From Staphylococcus kloosii (GTDB taxonomy: Bacteria > Bacillota > Bacilli > Staphylococcales > Staphylococcaceae), in the NCBI RefSeq assembly GCF_003019255.1, contig NZ_CP027846.1, forward strand, positions 434,001-498,000: a stretch of 64,000 bases of DNA. Reading direction: 5' to 3'. Position 1 is the stretch's first letter, and each line of letters begins with the position of its first letter. The notes below the pieces were generated by a model that saw only the letters and a list, made by a program, of their open reading frames with translations, was not told the origin of the DNA and did not search any database. This document shows positions 7,692 to 15,614 of the stretch, piece by piece. A program made the translations under genes and the position numbers.

Positions 7692-9182
7692 ATGAAAAAT
7701 TTTGAATTTTCAAAACTTAGACCGAAAGTTCAGGAATTTTTAGATAAAGAAATACCGCTATACATTAATGGACAATATCAAACAGCTTCTAGTAATACTT
7801 CCTTCGACGTGCTAGATCCATCAACGGGTAAGCAAATTGCTATAGCAAGTGAAGCGAATGAAAATGATGTTAATTTGGCGGTCCAAGCTGCCCGTAATGC
7901 GTTTGATAATGGTGAATGGACACAAATGCCTGCGCAAGAACGTTCAAACATTTTGTATGAATTTGCGAGATTACTTAAAGAACATAGAGAAGAACTTGCA
8001 GAACTTGAATCTATCGATAGCGGTAAAGTTTATGAAACTGCCTTAGCAGATGATATCGATGGTACAATTCAGCAATTTGAATATTATGCAGGATTTGCAA
8101 CTCAAATTTCTGGTAAAACAACACAGATTTCTAATGATTTGGTTGCATATACGTTACATGAACCTATCGGCGTGGTGGGACAAATTATTCCATGGAATTT
8201 CCCATTACTAATGGCGTCATGGAAATTGGGCGCTGCCTTAGCTGTAGGTTGTACGATTGTGATTAAACCGGCAATGGAAACACCTTTATCTCTTCTTTAT
8301 GCAGCACAATTATTCAAAGAAGCAGGATTCCCTGATGGTGTAGTAAATATTATACCAGGCCCAGGACGTACTGTTGGTGAAGCACTAACAAATCATACTG
8401 ATGTAGACAAACTTGCATTTACCGGTTCAACTGCCGTTGGTACAGGAGTAATGAAAAATGCCGCTGAACAAATTAAAAATGTCACGCTTGAATTAGGCGG
8501 TAAATCACCTGCGATTGTATTAAATGATGCAGATTTAGATGAAACTATCGAAGGCGTATATAACGGTACAATGTATAATCACGGTCAAAATTGTAGTGCA
8601 TGTACGAGAGTTTACGTTCAAAGAGATATTTATGACGATGTTATTGAGAAACTTAAAGCACGTGCGGCTACCGTACAAGTAGGACCAAGTATGGATCCAA
8701 ATTCAGACATGGGACCATTAATTTCAGAAAGACAACAACAACGTGTACTCGAGTATATCGATAAAGGTAAACAAGAAGGCGCCAAACTTCTATGTGGTGG
8801 TAATAAAGTACATGACGCTGGCTATTATGTAGAACCTACAATTTTTGTAGATGTAGAAGATGATATGACAATTGCACGAGAAGAAATATTCGGTCCGGTC
8901 ATGGCAGTATTTGTATTCGATGAAGTCGATGAAGTTATTAATAGAGCTAACGATAGTGAATACGGACTTGCTTCAAGTGTGTGGACTCAAAACATCAAAA
9001 CGGGTCATTATATTTCAAATAAATTAAAAGCTGGAACAGTATGGATTAACACGGTAGGTCAAGAACTTGAAACAATGCCATTTGGTGGATATAAACAATC
9101 CGGTATAGGTAGAGAAATGGGCGGCGAATATGGTATTCAAAGCTACACTGAAGTGAAAAGCGTCATGATTAATATTGACTAA
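7692..9182 (+). CDS. NAD(P)-dependent aldehyde dehydrogenase
   Basis: This 496-residue protein of the ALDH superfamily oxidises an aldehyde to an acid. Visible hallmarks are the cofactor-site IIPWNFPLLMASWK, FTGSTAVG, the general base Glu267 in TLELGGKSP, the catalytic Cys301 in NHGQNCSACTR, and EEIFGPVMAVF near the end. The sequence type is close to betaine-aldehyde/semialdehyde dehydrogenases, but the true substrate is unknown. The ATG at 7692 has AAGGGGG before it; an in-frame extension to 7662 would run through the ribosome binding site. It is the first gene of an operon with a DapA-family lyase, an amine oxidase and an MFS carrier. Confidence 0.88.
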   Translation: MKNFEFSKLRPKVQEFLDKEIPLYINGQYQTASSNTSFDVLDPSTGKQIAIASEANENDVNLAVQAARNAFDNGEWTQMPAQERSNILYEFARLLKEHREELAELESIDSGKVYETALADDIDGTIQQFEYYAGFATQISGKTTQISNDLVAYTLHEPIGVVGQIIPWNFPLLMASWKLGAALAVGCTIVIKPAMETPLSLLYAAQLFKEAGFPDGVVNIIPGPGRTVGEALTNHTDVDKLAFTGSTAVGTGVMKNAAEQIKNVTLELGGKSPAIVLNDADLDETIEGVYNGTMYNHGQNCSACTRVYVQRDIYDDVIEKLKARAATVQVGPSMDPNSDMGPLISERQQQRVLEYIDKGKQEGAKLLCGGNKVHDAGYYVEPTIFVDVEDDMTIAREEIFGPVMAVFVFDEVDEVINRANDSEYGLASSVWTQNIKTGHYISNKLKAGTVWINTVGQELETMPFGGYKQSGIGREMGGEYGIQSYTEVKSVMINID

Positions 9183-9207
9183 AAATAAAAAAGCGAGGGA
9201 CTTAATT

Positions 9208-10092
9208 ATGAATAAAAAACCATACGGAATGATAGCAGCTTTACCAACACCAATGAATAATAATGGAGATATTGATTATGCGAGTTATGAAAAATTAATC
9301 GAACACGTGATTAGCGGTGGTATTCACGGCGTACTAGTCGGCGGTAGTGGTGGCGAGTATTCGTTAATGTCATTTCAAGAACGTAAGGAAATCATTAAAT
9401 TCGTTACGGAAAAAGTTAATGGCCGTGTACATGTAATGGCAGGTACAGGGTGTCACCGTACAGCCGATGCGATTCAGTTAACGCAATATGCTGAAGAAGT
9501 AGGTGCAGATTTTTCATTAGTACTACATCCATACTATATGCCAACGAGTGATGAAGGTATTTTAGCATATTACCAAGCTATTGCTGATAATACTAATATT
9601 GGTCTTGTTATTTATCATTATCCTGAAGCTACTGGTATTGAATTATCTCCAGAAGTTTTAGCTGAAATTAGTAAATTAGATCAAGTGGTAGGTATTAAAA
9701 ATACTGCCGACGGTATTCACACTTCTAAATTATTAGAATTAGTTAAAGAGGACGATACGTTTGCCTTGCTTAATGGTTATGAAGATCTATTTTTACCTAC
9801 ATTAGCAATCGGTGGCGAAGGTGCTATTGGAATCGCACCAAATTTAGTACCTGATAAAGTAGCCAAAATATATGAATTAGTGAAAAACAATGATATTCAA
9901 CAAGCGATAGAAATTAATAAACAATTATTACCATTATTTAACATTATAGAAGAAGATGTAATCCCAGGTACTGTCAAAGCAGGCTTGAAAGCGTTAGGTA
10001 TTTTTGACACAACAACTTGTCGCGAACCATTAACGTCTCCTTCTAAAGAATATGAGCAAAAAATTGCACAGTTATTAGAATCACTTAACTAA
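9208..10092 (+). CDS. DapA/N-acetylneuraminate lyase family aldolase or dehydratase
   Basis: This 294-residue TIM-barrel enzyme belongs to the class I pyruvate-type lyases. The substrate carboxylate loop is VGGSGGEYSLMS (about 44-55). The conserved Tyr is in VIYHYP (Tyr136) and the Schiff-base Lys is in VGIKNTADG (Lys164). The GSGGEY loop differs from the GTTGE/GTTGESPT loop of true dihydrodipicolinate synthase, so it is probably a catabolic member acting on a 2-oxo acid. The start follows GCGAGGGA. It is the second gene of the operon, 25 bases after the ALDH. A pairing of DapA-like and ALDH enzymes is known from glucarate and hydroxyproline breakdown, which both pass through 2-oxoglutarate semialdehyde. 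Confidence 0.82.
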   Translation: MNKKPYGMIAALPTPMNNNGDIDYASYEKLIEHVISGGIHGVLVGGSGGEYSLMSFQERKEIIKFVTEKVNGRVHVMAGTGCHRTADAIQLTQYAEEVGADFSLVLHPYYMPTSDEGILAYYQAIADNTNIGLVIYHYPEATGIELSPEVLAEISKLDQVVGIKNTADGIHTSKLLELVKEDDTFALLNGYEDLFLPTLAIGGEGAIGIAPNLVPDKVAKIYELVKNNDIQQAIEINKQLLPLFNIIEEDVIPGTVKAGLKALGIFDTTTCREPLTSPSKEYEQKIAQLLESLN

Positions 10093-10136
10093 AAGATGTA
10101 GCAGAGAAAAATAGTAAATGAAGAAGGTGCTTATAT

Positions 10137-11504
10137 ATGAAAGACGTGATTATTGTAGGCGGAGGATTAGCAGGATTATCAGCGGCGTGGCGTTTAAAAG
10201 ACCATGATATTTTACTACTAGAATCCGAAGATCGAGTAGGCGGACGAGTGATGTCTGAACGTCGTGGTAACTATTGGATGAACTGGGGTGGCCACGTTTA
10301 CGCCGGCAAAGGTTCAGCGACAGATGAATTATTAAAATCAGTAGGCGTAAAAGCACTACCAGTTCCGGGAAAACTTTCAGCGATGCAATTAAATGGCAAA
10401 TTGTTGTTAGATGGTCATGTTGAGCTGTATCCTTTTAGAGTTTCTATGTCTTGGAAAGATCGTATTTCTATGTTGATTGCTGGAGCAAAAGTGAGAGGCG
10501 CAGTTTTAAAATATAGCAAAATAGCTAAAAGACGTGCGCATGAAGATTACTGTACACAACAACAACGTATCTTTAACTTTATGAATAACAGAACATTTTC
10601 TGATTTTACAGGAAAATTGCCAGAAGATGCAGATGCTATCTTTAGACCTACTGTAAGCCGTTCAACTGGCGAGCCAGAACAAATTTCTGCAGGCGCAGGC
10701 GTGGCATATTTTGACATGATTTGGAGTAAGGAAGATGGTTTAACACGTAACATTGTAGGTGGTCCATCGACTTTAACAAATACGATAGCTAGTCGTATTA
10801 AAGACAGCGTTGAGCTTAATGCGCATGTTTTAGAGGTCGTAAATAATGACGATTTTGTTAGCGTGAAATATGAAAAAGACGGCAAAACATATACTGAAAT
10901 TGCACGTTATATCATTATGGCGACACCAGCACCTATTACGCGAAAAGTAACAAAAAATTTGAGCCCACGTTTAAATGATGCGCTCAGTCAAATTAAGTAC
11001 GGCCCTCATGTAAGCGCTTCCTTTTTGACGAACGAAACAGAAAAACAGGTGTGGGACGATGTTTATGCCTTCGCGACGCCGAAAAAGTCATTTGATATTT
11101 TGATTCATAATTCGAATTTAACGCACAGTATGCACAGTCAACGTCATCAAGGTAGTAGCTTTATGACATTCTCGCCGGCTAATAGAGGTCGCGCATTATT
11201 AGACAAATCTGAGGAAGAAATTTTAGAGCTATATTTAGATGATATTGAAGAAATGTTCCCAGGTTTTAGAAATATTGTAGTCGAGGCACATGTGCAGAAG
11301 TTTCCATATGGTTCAGCTTATGTTTATCCAGGTCGTGCCGACATTCAACCTATATTGACAGAACCCGAAGGTCGTTTATATTTAGCAGGAGACTACTTAG
11401 GTACATTTTATACAGAAACAGCTATACAAACAGGTTTCACAGCTGCACAAGACATTAACAGTTTATTAGCGTTCTATCAAAATGATATACAGCAAATACT
11501 GTAA
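10137..11504 (+). CDS. FAD-dependent amine oxidase-type oxidoreductase
   Basis: The protein has 455 residues. It has an N-terminal dinucleotide-binding motif, VIIVGGGLAGLSAAWRL, then ESEDRVGGRV, the second FAD motif of the flavin amine oxidase (PF01593) family. A C-terminal FAD motif follows at LYLAGDYLGTFYTETAIQTG. A monoamine-oxidase-like or protoporphyrinogen-oxidase-like fold follows from this. In the operon with ALDH and a DapA-like lyase it could oxidise an amine to the aldehyde used by the ALDH, but this is inference. It is separated by 44 bases from the lyase gene and precedes the transporter. No signal peptide is present. Confidence 0.82.
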   Translation: MKDVIIVGGGLAGLSAAWRLKDHDILLLESEDRVGGRVMSERRGNYWMNWGGHVYAGKGSATDELLKSVGVKALPVPGKLSAMQLNGKLLLDGHVELYPFRVSMSWKDRISMLIAGAKVRGAVLKYSKIAKRRAHEDYCTQQQRIFNFMNNRTFSDFTGKLPEDADAIFRPTVSRSTGEPEQISAGAGVAYFDMIWSKEDGLTRNIVGGPSTLTNTIASRIKDSVELNAHVLEVVNNDDFVSVKYEKDGKTYTEIARYIIMATPAPITRKVTKNLSPRLNDALSQIKYGPHVSASFLTNETEKQVWDDVYAFATPKKSFDILIHNSNLTHSMHSQRHQGSSFMTFSPANRGRALLDKSEEEILELYLDDIEEMFPGFRNIVVEAHVQKFPYGSAYVYPGRADIQPILTEPEGRLYLAGDYLGTFYTETAIQTGFTAAQDINSLLAFYQNDIQQIL

Positions 11505-11538
11505 TTAACATTCTGTATATTTTGGGAGGCAAGATTTA

Positions 11539-12888
11539 ATGGAAAAGACAAAAGCGATGGAAGATGTTCCATTTTGTAGATTTCACATGAAAATATTTGC
11601 ATATTGTAGTGGTAGTTCATTCGTAGATGGCTATGCGCTCGGTATCATTGCTATAGCACTCTCGATAATGCAAAAAGATATTAATATGTCCGTCACTACT
11701 GTAGGTCTTCTAGGTATGGGGACGTTACTTGGTATGGTTTTTGGTGGATTAGTCGGTGGTTACTTTACCGACCTTATAGGCAGGAAGAAAATGTTTATCA
11801 TCGACATGTTGCTACTCGGTGTATTTACGATATCTCAGTTTTTCGTGACGGATCCAATACAATTAATCATCTTAAGAATATTAATCGGTGTCACGCTAGG
11901 TATGGATTATCCTATCGCAGGTTCACTAATGAGTGAATTTGCGCCGAAAAAAAATCGTGGTGCATTGTTAGGTGGTATCAATGCATTCTGGTTTATCGGT
12001 TACGCCGTATCATTTATTGTTGGCTATTTACTTATTCCAATTGGCAACGCAACAAGTTGGAGATGGATGCTAGCTAGTGGTGCAGTACCTGTGGTCGTAT
12101 TATTATTCGCACGTTTGAATATGCCAGAATCACCACATTGGTTGTTAAAGCATGGCAAAAAACAAAAAGCCGAAGACATCGTACAAAGTGTGTTTGGCGA
12201 CCATGTCCAAGTTAGCCAAAATGAACATTCAGAACAAAAACCTAATTTATTAGATATTTTTAGAAATGGTTACGGTAAAAGAACACTATTTATTTCAATA
12301 TTTTGGTCAGTACAAGTCATGACAACTTTTGCAATAGGTACATATATACCTGAAATACTGTCTGAATTTAGTTTGAAAGGCGGTTCACAAGAATATTTAG
12401 GTTCTGCAATTATTAACTTATTTTATTTAATCGGAGCCTTCCCAGCATTATATTTTGTAGAAAAAATTGGCAGAAGACCGACACTATTGTGGCCATTTTT
12501 AATCACGACTATTGCCCTATTCGTATTAGGAGTAGTATCAGGCAATAATCCGCCATTTTGGATAATACTATTACTCTTTGTTATTTACGGTATCTTTAAC
12601 ACTGGCATGAGTAGTCACCAATGGATTTATCCCTATGAACTATATCCGACACATTTTAGAGGTACAGGTGGTGGATTTACAACTACCGTAAGCCGTATCG
12701 CATCAGCGATCAGTACATTCTTCTTTCCAGTTATACTGTCTAACTATGGATTAAGTACAACGATGTATATTTCATCAGGATTACTATTTATCGGCTTTGT
12801 CATATCAATATTTATGGCACCAGAAACCAAAAATAAAGGTCTCGATGATGCCAGTTCAGCAACAGTAATTAAACCCGAAATAAATTAA
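11539..12888 (+). CDS. MFS transporter of the sugar/organic-acid porter type
   Basis: The permease has 449 residues and 12 predicted membrane segments. Family motifs are FVDGYALGIIAIAL in helix 1, GYFTDLIGRKK in the first cytoplasmic loop, PESPHWLLKHG at the end of the first half, and YELYPTHFRGTG in the second half. These place it with the sugar/aromatic-acid proton symporters. GGGAGG precedes the ATG. It closes the ALDH-lyase-oxidase operon and is probably the uptake system for the compound that operon degrades. A terminator follows. Confidence 0.87.
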   Translation: MEKTKAMEDVPFCRFHMKIFAYCSGSSFVDGYALGIIAIALSIMQKDINMSVTTVGLLGMGTLLGMVFGGLVGGYFTDLIGRKKMFIIDMLLLGVFTISQFFVTDPIQLIILRILIGVTLGMDYPIAGSLMSEFAPKKNRGALLGGINAFWFIGYAVSFIVGYLLIPIGNATSWRWMLASGAVPVVVLLFARLNMPESPHWLLKHGKKQKAEDIVQSVFGDHVQVSQNEHSEQKPNLLDIFRNGYGKRTLFISIFWSVQVMTTFAIGTYIPEILSEFSLKGGSQEYLGSAIINLFYLIGAFPALYFVEKIGRRPTLLWPFLITTIALFVLGVVSGNNPPFWIILLLFVIYGIFNTGMSSHQWIYPYELYPTHFRGTGGGFTTTVSRIASAISTFFFPVILSNYGLSTTMYISSGLLFIGFVISIFMAPETKNKGLDDASSATVIKPEIN

Positions 12889-12928
12889 ATTATGAGCTCA
12901 ATTCGTATTTTCAATAAGCAAGAATTAT

Positions 12929-12955
12929 AAAAAGCAGTCTTAAGACTGCTTTTTT
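12929..12955. terminator. Bidirectional terminator after the catabolic operon
   Basis: The perfect palindromic stem AAAAAGCAGTC/TTAAGACTGCTTTTT has A and T runs on its two sides. It serves the plus-strand operon and the convergent 64-aa gene. Confidence 0.88.
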
Positions 12956-12956
12956 G

Positions 12957-13151
12957 CTATTTATGCTTATCTGCTAATTGTATAATGTCTTCCTTTTGAT
13001 TGTTTAAATCGACGTTACTTAGTAACTTATCGATAATTTTTCTTTTTGTTTCCTGAATATGCATGTTTTTACTAATACTGCTTGGCATATTCATTGGCTT
13101 GTATGCTTCCCATTCTTCTAATTCTGAAAATAATTCGCGACATGTTGTCAT
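12957..13151 (-). CDS. 64-aa protein of unknown function behind a SAM riboswitch
   Basis: This is a small soluble protein with an acidic N-terminal half (CRELFSELEEWEAYKP) and a Lys/Asp-rich helical C-terminal half. There is no membrane segment. I do not recognise the family. The start is well supported by AAAGGTGG 7 bases before the ATG. The gene is preceded by a complete S-box leader with its own terminator, so it should be expressed when S-adenosylmethionine is low. Nothing related to methionine lies beside it on the same strand. It ends at the shared terminator, so it is a one-gene transcript. Confidence 0.7.
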   Translation of the reverse strand: MTTCRELFSELEEWEAYKPMNMPSSISKNMHIQETKRKIIDKLLSNVDLNNQKEDIIQLADKHK

Positions 13152-13187
13152 AATATGACCACCTTTTTTATTTTTTGCAAATAAAAT

Positions 13188-13330
13188 AGCCCTTCTAGAT
13201 CAGAAGAGCTTCCACACATCTTCTCATCTTTCAGTTATACATAACTGTTGGATTTAGCACATCGCCAAAAGGCTGTTGCCGGAGTTTCATAGGGCCAAGT
13301 CCCTCCACTCACTCTTAATAAGAGAACTAT
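13188..13330 (-). promoter_or_regulatory. SAM (S-box) riboswitch with transcription terminator
   Basis: On the minus strand the leader has the S-box landmarks in order. They are AGAGTGAGTGGAGGGA, CTTGGCCCTATGAAACTCC, GGCAACAGCC, a GTGCTAAATCC segment, and a closing arm GATGAGAAGA that can pair with TCTTAT at the start. It is followed by a terminator stem (AGCTCTTCTGATC...AGAAGGGCT, 13210-13188) and a T-rich tail. Binding of S-adenosylmethionine is expected to favour the terminator. Only the 64-aa gene at 13151 lies downstream. The interval 13331-13488 up to the grpB-like gene is AT-rich promoter sequence for both directions. Confidence 0.92.
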
Positions 13331-13488
13331 TTTATTTATCTACATAATAGCATATTTTTATATAAAGTACCATTTTACATATCTATAACAATAAATATGT
13401 AAGCTAATAAATACAATGACAGGGTAAAATACTAATAAATCAATTAATAGCGTAACGATATATAACTCATTATTTAGGAGGTTGTTAT

Positions 13489-14022
13489 ATGCAAGTCGAG
13501 GTCATAACACATAATCCACGCTGGAAAAATGAATTTGAACAGGAAGCACAAAAGATAAAAGAGATTTATCAAGAATTGATACTAGACATACATCATATCG
13601 GCAGTACCTCTGTGCCAGGTTTAATAGCAAAGCCCATTATTGATATAATGCCCGTTGTCAGCGACATTAATGCAGTCGATAAGTTTGATCAACAGATGCG
13701 CGCACTTGGTTATGAGCCACTTGGAGAAAATGGTATAGTCGGACGACGCTTTTTCAGAAAAGATAATGAGGCTTTAGGTAAAAGAACACATCATGTGCAT
13801 GTCTTTGATCAACACAGCCATGACGAAATTATTAGACATCTAGCTTTTAAAGCATATTTAATTGCTCATCCAAATATAGCAAACCAATATGGTAATTTAA
13901 AATCAAGACTGGCCGCAACGTACCCTAACGACATTGAGTCATACATGGCTGGCAAAAATGAGTTCATCAAAGAGACCGAAAAACAAGCAGTGACGTGGTA
14001 TGAAGATAAACTTAGCCACTAA
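13489..14022 (+). CDS. GrpB-like nucleotidyltransferase-fold protein (UPF0157)
   Basis: The protein has 177 residues and shows the GrpB signature: IHHIGSTSVPGLIAKPIIDIMPVV (residues about 34-57). It contains the nucleotidyltransferase-type G-S-T and a D-x-D-like strand. It also has a HHVHVF motif and the Arg-rich DEIIRHLAFKAYL helix. The molecular function of GrpB proteins is not established, although the fold suggests nucleotide transfer. TTAGGAGG is placed correctly for the ATG. It lies about 70 bases before mdh and may be cotranscribed with it, though mdh has its own good ribosome binding site. Confidence 0.85.
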   Translation: MQVEVITHNPRWKNEFEQEAQKIKEIYQELILDIHHIGSTSVPGLIAKPIIDIMPVVSDINAVDKFDQQMRALGYEPLGENGIVGRRFFRKDNEALGKRTHHVHVFDQHSHDEIIRHLAFKAYLIAHPNIANQYGNLKSRLAATYPNDIESYMAGKNEFIKETEKQAVTWYEDKLSH

Positions 14023-14091
14023 GCTATATCATAAAGAAAATGTTTTTCATGTGCTACAATGGAAGTGAAATTACCAAGGGAGGCGACGCAA

Positions 14092-15027
14092 ATGTCTAAA
14101 AAGAAAGTATCAATTATTGGGGGCGGCAATACGGGTGCAACGTTAGCATTTATTGTGGCACAGCAAGAACTAGCAGATGTAGTGTTAATTGATAGACCTC
14201 AAAGTGAAAAACCGGCTCAAGGTAAAGCGTTGGATATATTAGAAAGTAGTCCTATTTTTGGTTTTGATGTAAGTATTAATGCTGCCTCAGATTATGAAGC
14301 TACAAAGGATTCGGATGTCGTAGTTATTACTGCTGGTGTAGCAAGAAAGCCTAACATGAGTAGGGATGACCTGGTACAAACAAACGAACAAATCATGAAA
14401 GATGTTACTGAACAAATCGTAAAATATTCTCCTGAATGTAAAATCATTGTCTTAACAAATCCTGTCGATGCAATGACTTATACAGTATATAAAACTTCAG
14501 GCTTTCCGAAAGAACGCGTTATCGGTCAATCTGGTGTATTAGATACGGCACGTTATCAAACGTTTATTGCTCAAGAACTCAATGTTTCTGTTAAAGACGT
14601 GAAAGGTCTTGTCTTAGGTGGCCATGGCGATACGATGGTGCCACTCGTACATTCAACTAATGTTAATGGCGTCGCGGTAAGAGAGCTATTAGCAAGCGAT
14701 GTATTAGATAAAATTGTAGAGCGCACTAAACAAGGTGGGGCAGAAATTGTTAACTTATTAGGGAACGGTTCAGCATATTATGCGCCAGCTGCAGCACTAT
14801 ACAGTATGATAGAAGCAATTATTAAAGATCAACATCGTTTATTGCCAACGATTACACTTTTAGAAGGTGAATATGGTTACAACGATATATATTTAGGCGT
14901 TCCAACGATATTAGGTGCGAACGGAATTGAACAAATTGTGGAATTAGAATTAGATGAATTTGAAAAAGAACAATTACAAGATTCAGCAGAATCAGTGATG
15001 AATGTAAAAAATGCTTTGAAATTCTAA
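14092..15027 (+). CDS. mdh: Malate dehydrogenase
   Basis: This 311-residue NAD-dependent enzyme belongs to the lactate/malate dehydrogenase family. It has the GGGNTGATLAF nucleotide motif, the substrate loop ARKPNMSRDDL, LTNPVDAMTY, and the catalytic His in LVLGGHGDTMVPL. The Arg (RKPNMSR) in the mobile loop is the residue that favours malate/oxaloacetate over lactate/pyruvate. The start at 14092 has AAGGGAGGCG before it; an extension to 14059 lacks one. It acts in the TCA cycle, where Mqo (32.6 kb) carries out the same conversion with quinone. Confidence 0.87.
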   Translation: MSKKKVSIIGGGNTGATLAFIVAQQELADVVLIDRPQSEKPAQGKALDILESSPIFGFDVSINAASDYEATKDSDVVVITAGVARKPNMSRDDLVQTNEQIMKDVTEQIVKYSPECKIIVLTNPVDAMTYTVYKTSGFPKERVIGQSGVLDTARYQTFIAQELNVSVKDVKGLVLGGHGDTMVPLVHSTNVNGVAVRELLASDVLDKIVERTKQGGAEIVNLLGNGSAYYAPAAALYSMIEAIIKDQHRLLPTITLLEGEYGYNDIYLGVPTILGANGIEQIVELELDEFEKEQLQDSAESVMNVKNALKF

Positions 15028-15036
15028 TGCAAACAA

Positions 15037-15065
15037 AGGAGACACTCGATAAAGTGTCTCCTTTT
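15037..15065 (+). terminator. Intrinsic terminator of mdh
   Basis: AAGGAGACACT pairs with AGTGTCTCCTT across a 5-base loop and is followed by a T-run. Confidence 0.88.
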
Positions 15066-15083
15066 TGTATTGATAAGTCGATC

Positions 15084-15437
15084 TTATTGGAAAAGTTTAA
15101 CGATTTGGGCGAAGATACCGTAAAAGAAACCGCCAAGAGGGAAGATAAGCCACCAATATCCTGCAAAAAAGTCTCCCATTGTTCGTCCTCTTTTATCATG
15201 CTTATTTAATTTACCGTCTAAAATTTGTTGTTTAAATTCACTATCTCCTTTAACTAAATGGTCCAACGTAATATCAAATAAATCACTCATAGAAACTAGG
15301 ATATCTAGTGAAGGATAGTTCGTTCCGCTTTCCCATTTTGAAATGCTTTGTCTTGAAACGTGTAATTTTTCGGCTAGTTCTTCCTGTGACCAATGATTTA
15401 ATTCGCGATGCTTTTTAATAATTTTAGCCAATTCCAT
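15084..15437 (-). CDS. XRE-family regulator with a C-terminal membrane segment
   Basis: The protein has 117 residues. The first 60 are a Cro/CI-type helix-turn-helix (WSQEELAEKLHVSRQSISKW, then PSLDILVSMSDLFDITLDHLV). The last 25 residues are hydrophobic (FFAGYWWLIFPLGGFFYGIFA), suggesting a membrane-tethered regulator. This layout is common in Firmicutes. The ATG at 15437 with GGGAG 7 bases upstream is preferred to the longer frame starting at 15476. The leader (15438-15570) has two small inverted repeats, GCAACT/AGTTGC and TTAGACT/AGTCTAA, which may be operators. The target is unknown. Confidence 0.82.
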   Translation of the reverse strand: MELAKIIKKHRELNHWSQEELAEKLHVSRQSISKWESGTNYPSLDILVSMSDLFDITLDHLVKGDSEFKQQILDGKLNKHDKRGRTMGDFFAGYWWLIFPLGGFFYGIFAQIVKLFQ

Positions 15438-15577
15438 AAGATCACTCCCTTTGGTTAAAACATACCCGTTTTCCATCCTAAAGTCACGATAGTATTAGTT
15501 GAAATGCCCGCAACTAGAAGTTGCAACGTACATTTTTAGACTGACAGGTAGTCTAACCCCTTGAAAACAAACAAAAA

Positions 15578-15603
15578 ACACAGTGACCGTTAAGCCACTG
15601 TGT
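15578..15603 (-). terminator. Intrinsic terminator of the MFS gene at 15.6-17.0 kb
   Basis: ACACAGTG pairs with CACTGTGT; on the minus strand the stem is followed by TTTTTTGTTTGTTTTC. Confidence 0.85.
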
Positions 15604-15614
15604 AGTTATCGTTA

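Noticed and set aside
15027..15209. 60-residue plus-strand frame across the mdh terminator
   Set aside because: It spans a terminator hairpin and overlaps the XRE gene in antisense; there is no ribosome binding site.
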